NCBI GenBank assembly: GCA_964023205.1
Contig: OZ026841.1
Location: forward strand, 27,235,561-27,299,560
Source of the DNA: Lutraria lutraria
Lineage: Eukaryota > Mollusca > Bivalvia > Venerida > Mactridae
DNA: 64,000 bases
Direction of reading: 5' to 3'
Shown here: positions 58,359-64,000 of the stretch, piece after piece
How the letters are laid out: each line of letters begins with the position of its first letter
Position numbering within the stretch: position 1 is the first letter of the stretch
Made by a program: the position numbers and the translations under genes
Notes under the pieces: model-generated
The model's input: the letters and a program-made list of their open reading frames with translations, nothing else
Told to the model about the DNA's origin: nothing
Databases searched by the model: none

Positions 58359-58565
58359 CTGTGGAATCATTCATTTTCGTTGGGGATTTAATTTTCGTGG
58401 ATTTCGTGGGTCAACTCATCCACGAAATCAAATCCCCACAAATTCAAATGCGGAGATAAGGCATTTCTTTTCAAAAATCAAAATCCACGAATTTATGTCC
58501 CCACGAAATAGCCATTTTAGTAAAAACCACGAAATTGAACCCAACAAAGATTAATGATTTCACAG
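58359..58565. mobile_element. 207-bp MITE with 'ctgtggaatcatt' ends, TA target
   Basis: TA|ctgtggaatcattcattttc at the left and taatgatttcacag|TA at the right. 'ttcgtgg(g)' and 'ccacgaa' words are mirrored inside (long imperfect inverted repeats). Non-coding. Confidence 0.9.
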
Positions 58566-58759
58566 TAATATATTCATTCATGAAGTAGCTATAATTTTAG
58601 ACCAAGTCTTTATAGTTTCCAAAAAATATTTTGTGATCATCTAAAAGTGGACATCTATGATATATAATATATGAATAGGATTCATCACCAACTCTCACAA
58701 GCACTTGATCACTTGATACAAGAAGAAACCCATACTTTAGAATGTACAGAGGACGCTGC

Positions 58760-59085
58760 CATTATTGCGCTTTGCCTGACCCGATAACATAGTGTAAGGG
58801 GAAGGAACTCCAGACTACAAAATCCTTTGCAGGCTTAAAGAGTTACAAAGCGGAAACAATTCATATGACATTCGATCCCTAAGTGTGACCTTGACCTTGA
58901 AGTTAGCCTTTCGAAACATGTGCTGTGCATGTCATCTTGATCTGGTAATCATTTGAGTAATGTTTCTTCTAAAACCTTCAAGGGGCTAAAGAGTAACACT
59001 CACTGAGTGGACATGAAATTGCTGATGGACGGACAGACGCACGCCTGCACCTTAACTTAATACATCACTTCAGGCATATAAAAAT
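58760..59085. repeat. Second copy of the 'gtgaccttgac' repeat with gacggacagac end
   Basis: Words 'cctaagtgtgaccttgacct', 'tttcgaaacatgtgc' and 'catttgagtaatgtttcttc' match 16600-16900. It ends 'gatggacggacagacgcacg' as the 17090 copy does. Confidence 0.8.
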
Positions 59086-60151
59086 AAATACTGAGGTATT
59101 CTACATAACAAGCATGCACATATTGCACAAGGTTCACACAAAGTAACTAATGTTTACATTGAAGCTAAAATCAAATCAGGAGAATTACAGACCTAAATTG
59201 TGTAGCTACAAATAAGTTTGAACAGAAACAGGTTTTATTTATTTATTTCATCAGATTAAACACCATTTTCAACATTATTCCAGTTATATCATGGAAGGCA
59301 GTTATCCCTGGACTTCATTTAATTAGGCCTAAATCAATATTAACCTCATTCTATCTGCAAGCTACAATATAGGATGTAATATCTTCAGTCAAATTTGTCA
59401 TGGACAGTGTGCCCCTCGCCCGGGGTCAAACTCACAACAATGAAACTAGTAAGCTATACAAAATTCTAAAAAAAAAAAAAAAAAATATTCTTTAACTGCC
59501 ATCATTGGGTAAATTTTTATTGCAAAATATGAGCAGAAGAAAGTTCAAGCATAATCATCAAAAACTACTTACAACAAATCCTATATCCTTAAAACACATA
59601 AAAATAAATAGACAAAGTACAAATTTCAATATTTGTTACCCTGACTACACCAAAAGCTAGGGTCACTTCCTGCTAAAACCTGAGTGAATCTGATTGGTCA
59701 GGACCCTTTGTTGACCAATCAATGACAAGCTTATTAAAAAGAATTTGAATGTTTACAATATTCACCAATAAAAGTCTATGTTACAATTGTGATTCAAGTG
59801 ACAAAATCTTCAACAGCAAGTGCGACTTTTTCAATAGAAAAATACCTGCTAAACACAAGGTGAACTATGAACTTACACCTTCCAGGTTTATACTTTAATT
59901 GTCTTTAATGTAAACTATCCTATCCACACTTTTCTTCTCAAGCAAAAGAAGTAAAAGATCATTTTTATGAAGACATCACTTAATTAAATAATACATAACC
60001 ATATGCATCTCAATCTACATAAAATTAAGAACAAATTGATACCAAATACGAATATATTTCACCTCCCAGAATCCAATTGATAAATAAAAAGTGTTAATTC
60101 ATTTTAATTCTGAACAGAAAGTTACAAGTCCGTGTTTCCTGAAGATAGATA
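59086..60151. other. No gene recognised; A-run at about 59469-59485
   Basis: AT-rich. A short stretch 'gcccctcgcccggggtcaaa' near 59412 stands out in composition but shows no tRNA fold or frame. Confidence 0.4.
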
Positions 60152-60322
60152 CAATGCAACCTTTCCAAAACAACACCCTTTGGGAGTAGCAAAATTATGT
60201 TGCTGGTGAGAGGTTGTTGCTCTAAAGAGGTTAAATGAATTCTTAAATCGTTCAGTGGATAAACTCATACTGTTGTAGAAGGGAGGTTGTCAAGACAGGG
60301 CCACTCTGGAGAGGTTGTGCTG
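60152..60322 (-). mobile_element. Pogo-like MITE, copy 5 (171 bp, inverted)
   Basis: TA|caatgcaacctttccaaaac to gagaggttgtgctg|TA. Internal words are in reverse order relative to copies 1-3. Confidence 0.9.
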
Positions 60323-61669
60323 TACAATAAAATAAATATCATTTTCATGGTGGGGGCATAAAAAAGTACCATTAATTTCCGCTAAAAGACTTTCATAAGC
60401 ATGTGAAATCGATCGCCATAGCAACGATTGTAAGCATAACCACTGCAGATCAAAAATTTAATATTTAACTGCAAATCCAGCATTTACTGTGGCCTCAATT
60501 TGGCGTGAAACCCTGTCATTAATCAATGACATCAACATCATATCATAATGCCTTAGCTGCCGGAAGTAAACACAATTTGAACTTGTTATTACGTAACAAT
60601 GGAAATGTCATGATACTGGGGGTCATCTGAGAAACAATGCCATGGAACGTCGGACGTCAATTTAAAACAAACAGCAGTTATCAAATTTTGCGTAAGACAT
60701 GAAATGACACCGACAGAAACTAAAGAAAAATTGGAGAAAGTATCAGGAAATAGTACAGTCCCTGAGGGCCTCCCGTGCGCAAAAAAGGTCCATGGATAAA
60801 TTTTAAATCAATGCATTCAATAAATGAAGCTGCATGTTTTAATTTTTCAAAAAATTTGGGTAGACACGTGAAATCATGGTACTTTTGAGAAATCTAAGAT
60901 GGTCGCCAAGTAATTAAAAACTATAAAAAAATGACCTATTTTTATTTTACTGGACTAAATAAGTTGTTTTTCGTATGTTTTTCATAAAAAATGATGTAAA
61001 AGTTGGCTTTCAGTTTGATCAATCTGAAAATTTAAGCATTATTATTATAATAAAGATGCTCGAAAATATAGTACAATTATGACATGGGGCTGAAACCTTA
61101 ACCTATCAGCAATGGTTATTTGGAGAAAATGATTATTTTTACAAACCAGTATATAGGCATAAACAACCTCTCGCCAAATGTGTCATTATCTTCGGCTTCG
61201 CGGTTGTAACACTATGTAGATTTTCGTATTTTCAAAGTGGGTTGGGTAAATCCACATTATGTCACAGTTTCTGTTGTAGCATTTTGTAATGATTATTGAG
61301 ACCTTTAATTGTCAATAGACATTTCGATTTTGTGTGAATACTTGTGTGATAATTAATTTCAAAGGTCAGGGTTGTGTTAACAGTCTTGCCTTGATATGAG
61401 ATGGTACTGTTGCCATGACAACAAGGTGGCAAAATGAAAAATCACCTCTTGATATTTCGTTTTTTACTTTTTCAGTGTCAAACAATTTTGAAATTGATGA
61501 TTGAAAATTACCGAAATGAAAAATCAAAAGTCAAGGAAAATATATGCTGTTGTCATAGCAACACAGTGAAAAATCCATGAGGGACGTGATGAGGTTATAG
61601 ATGACCGACCGACAAAAAAACTTAAACATCAAGCTTGTTTAAGCAATCTTGGACGTAGATCTATAGGCG
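60323..61669. other. No gene recognised
   Basis: AT-rich, no supported frame, exon or repeat. Confidence 0.4.
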
Positions 61670-61978
61670 GACAACAATAAGGCAGATAAGTCAGAGCAGA
61701 CACTAGATACCCAATTATCTATTACTGTCCAGCTTGGTGCTGAGATCCTGGAACACCTGCCATATTCACCAGATTTGGCACTGTGTGACATTTCTCTGTT
61801 TCCGAATTTGAAATCACAATTTGAAGGTTGGACATTGCTCCAGCTTTGAAGAGCTCCAGTCTTAAGCAATGTCTTAAGAGGATTTGACATGTCATTTTAC
61901 AAGACCACATTCAAACAGTGGGTCCATAGACATAAACGTTGTGTGCAATTCAGAGGTACATATTTTCACAAAATGTGA
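61670..61978 (+). pseudogene. Mariner-type transposase C-terminal fragment
   Basis: A 102-codon frame with one internal TGA. It reads DNNKADKSEQ at its start (like the DN of the second catalytic motif). ILEHLPYSPDLALCDISLFP follows, the signature around the third catalytic Asp of mariner transposases (usually HPPYSPDLAPCDFFLFP). It ends WVHRHKRCVQFRGTYF, like the W..R..KC....G.YF end of the family. The spacing from the first Asp to the Asp of SPDL is 33 residues, close to DD34D. The N-terminal half and TIRs are not seen. Confidence 0.85.
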
Positions 61979-62390
61979 CTTGACATCATGGATAACATTG
62001 TTCCAGCAGCGGTCGAATGCAAATGGTTATACAAAAACACTTGCTATTTGAATAGATCTGGTCTTTTCATAATGAAATTTTACCATGATATGCAGTACAC
62101 TTTCAGCAACTTCATTATTGTGTTAATTCTTATTTAAAATCTAGCATTTCTTGTCCACAAACTTAATGATCACCCCTCGTATTTACAAAATCCTATAAAC
62201 CATGAAGCATTAAAAACATCATGAACAGCTGTACAAATTATATAATTATTACCTAATTAATTATCAATTAACAAAAAAACAAAGCAACCACCGTAAACAC
62301 CCATGTATATGTCGCAGCAGTGTATAAAATGCAGTTTAAAAAAACACTTGAAAACCTGTGAAATTGTAAAGTTCACCAATTTATAGATTT
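61979..62390. other. No gene recognised
   Basis: AT-rich sequence after the mariner remnant. Confidence 0.4.
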
Positions 62391-62690
62391 AACAAGAAGG
62401 CCATGATGGCCCTGTAAATGCTCACCAGGAAAAAAGGTAATTTGGAGACGAATATTGTTAGAATTTTTCTACACGAGTTCAAGTAAAATCAAGTGACCCC
62501 TGGGCAGGGCCAATATTGACCCTAAGGCTATAATTTGAACAAACTTGGTAGAGGTCCACTAGACTATGCTACACACGAAATATCAAAGCTCTAGGAATTG
62601 TAGTTTTTGACAAGAAGATTTTTCCCTATAATATATAATAAGTCTATGTAAAATCAAGTTACCCCCTGTGGTGTCGGACAAGAAGATTTT
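62391..62690 (+). repeat. Short 'aacaagaaggccatgatggc' repeat
   Basis: Starts 'aacaagaaggccatgatggc' and 'tgctcacc', then two diverged units with 'aaaatcaagtgacccctggg' and 'aatattgacc', resembling 24898-25925 and the start of the cassettes at 34592/35981. Confidence 0.78.
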
Positions 62691-64000
62691 TTAAGTTTTT
62701 TGTTTAGAATTGAAAATAAACATGGAAGAACATTTAAAAGTGAAAATTTGAAATATGGAAACCCTCAATGACATGTTGAAGTTATTGTTGAAAATTGTAG
62801 GTCAAATTAATTTTGATATTATGATACATTATTTTGGCTAATGGAATTAGCATAAGTTCAGGTGAGAATTATAGATACTTGTTAATCATCAAATATTATT
62901 TTACTGGTGCAGAAATGTACATTTAATCATTAGCTATTGATAAAAACTCATTTCAGTTATGTACTTTCAGTAATTATTGAACAACGCCACTTTTTAAGAC
63001 GCATAGCAAAAATGTCAGGAAGCTATTTTTTCACAAATTTGTGCTGTGATGATTCACCTTAATACGAAACATTACCTAAAAACTAAAAATAAAAGAAAAA
63101 AAGTATGGTCCCAGTGGGGTTTGAACCCATGACCCTCAGGAATATGTCAATATGTCAGTAAAATTCATGAACTTGAGTACTCTTCAAAATGGAGGTTTCG
63201 AATTAGAGATTGAAATCCTTAAAGAAATTCCGTACCCAGAACCCCGCTGTTTATTACGTAATACGCCATGGATAAACAATGAAAACAAGTATCAAAATTC
63301 TGAGGCACAGTTCACTAGATTAACAAAATATCGAAAACCGCCTTGAAATCCGTAATCAAATAAGAAGGCAATGTTAATTCGAAACAATACAATGCACATT
63401 ACGGTAGCCGAAAATTTGTTTACTGCTTAAATATTCACATGTAACAAATTTACCAATTGTCATCAAGGTAAATGTGTTCAAACAGTTGTGTTCATTTAGA
63501 GTGTACCTATTTATTTTGTTAATACACAATGGTTAAGACTAAATATCATCTATTTTTTGTAAATTAAGAAGATGTTGTTGAGTGCATGAATAAATAATAA
63601 ACAATAAATTTTATTATCACTGATGAAGGCCAATATAGCAGAAATTACTGATATAATAAAATCAATAAAATAGACATGTTAGCATGATATTATTATCATA
63701 CAATTTAATTTAATAACACAAATATAACCATTACACACACATTTTGGCAATAAGGTTTTGTGCAAACCAAATCAGCATAATTCATTATAATATGATGATA
63801 ACACCATAAATTGAAAGGTTTAAAACACAAAATTGGAACATAAAAAGATTTAGAGTCAATTTTGATTTCACCTATCAATTCTACAAACACCACACAATCT
63901 AGCTTAAAGGTATATACTGTGTAAAGGTATATACTGTGCATATATAGCCCTCCATTGGTAAAACACAAATGCAAGAATATCCAGCAAAATATTATTATTT
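62691..64000. other. No gene recognised
   Basis: AT-rich. 'ggggtttgaacccatgaccc' at 63116-63135 resembles an inverted tRNA B box, but no A box is found. The end of the window (63700-64000) has only short frames. Confidence 0.4.

Noticed and set aside
63116..63135. Inverted tRNA B-box-like 'ggggtttgaaccca'
   Set aside because: No A box or foldable tRNA head at the right distance; insufficient for a tRNA or SINE call.

Overview
The window reads as nuclear DNA of a mollusc, most likely a bivalve. It is AT-rich, has no bacterial-style genes, and is built almost entirely of mobile and tandem repeats of types I associate with bivalve genomes: APE-type non-LTR retrotransposons, a DIRS-like tyrosine-recombinase element, many small TA-flanked inverted-repeat elements, 'aaacaagag' repeats and units carrying 'ggggcataactc'. 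The species cannot be fixed from sequence alone. No intact, confidently named host gene is present. I see one zinc-finger-like first-exon candidate (375-477, +) and two short splice-bounded exon candidates (29812-29900, + and 57855-57902, -).

Layout. 375-9071: a candidate exon is followed by an intron holding a 5'-truncated LINE (650-8912), which itself contains a full-length second LINE (3564-8516). Each insertion is framed by an exceptionally long target-site duplication, 157/159 bp for the outer and 130 bp for the inner. 9075-9860: two decayed LINE 3' ends on the minus strand. 10391-10965: an array of 'aacatgtt' words. 11586-15933: a DIRS-like retroelement with gag-like, RT, RNase H and tyrosine-recombinase regions, inactivated by frameshifts and a missing catalytic Tyr; a 78-bp inverted repeat abuts its right end. 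16590-29400: a mosaic of decayed repeats, an L1-like RT tail, a 360-bp TIR element, a 1.9-kb TIR element, pogo-like MITEs, an RT ghost and a tRNA-derived SINE. 29812-34590: one candidate exon and small repeats. 34592-37138: two near-identical 1.15-kb cassettes of about seven 145-bp monomers each, ending in a hairpin. 37897-38350: a degenerate minisatellite.

40355-55860: the dominant feature, a tandem array with a monomer of about 2.02-2.08 kb. Each monomer joins a minus-strand fragment of a jockey/CR1-like reverse transcriptase to two copies of a subrepeat of about 470 bp. Two length variants (A, long; B, short) follow the order A A B B B A B A, and a 4095-bp dimer is itself duplicated, so repeat structure exists at three levels. 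The last unit keeps RT-linker sequence that all other units have lost.

55860-64000: mostly unassigned sequence with a candidate minus-strand start exon, two more TA-flanked MITEs, a mariner-type transposase remnant and short repeat fragments. The genes do not form a pathway; the window is best read as a record of successive and nested transposition followed by unequal-exchange amplification of a dead LINE fragment.
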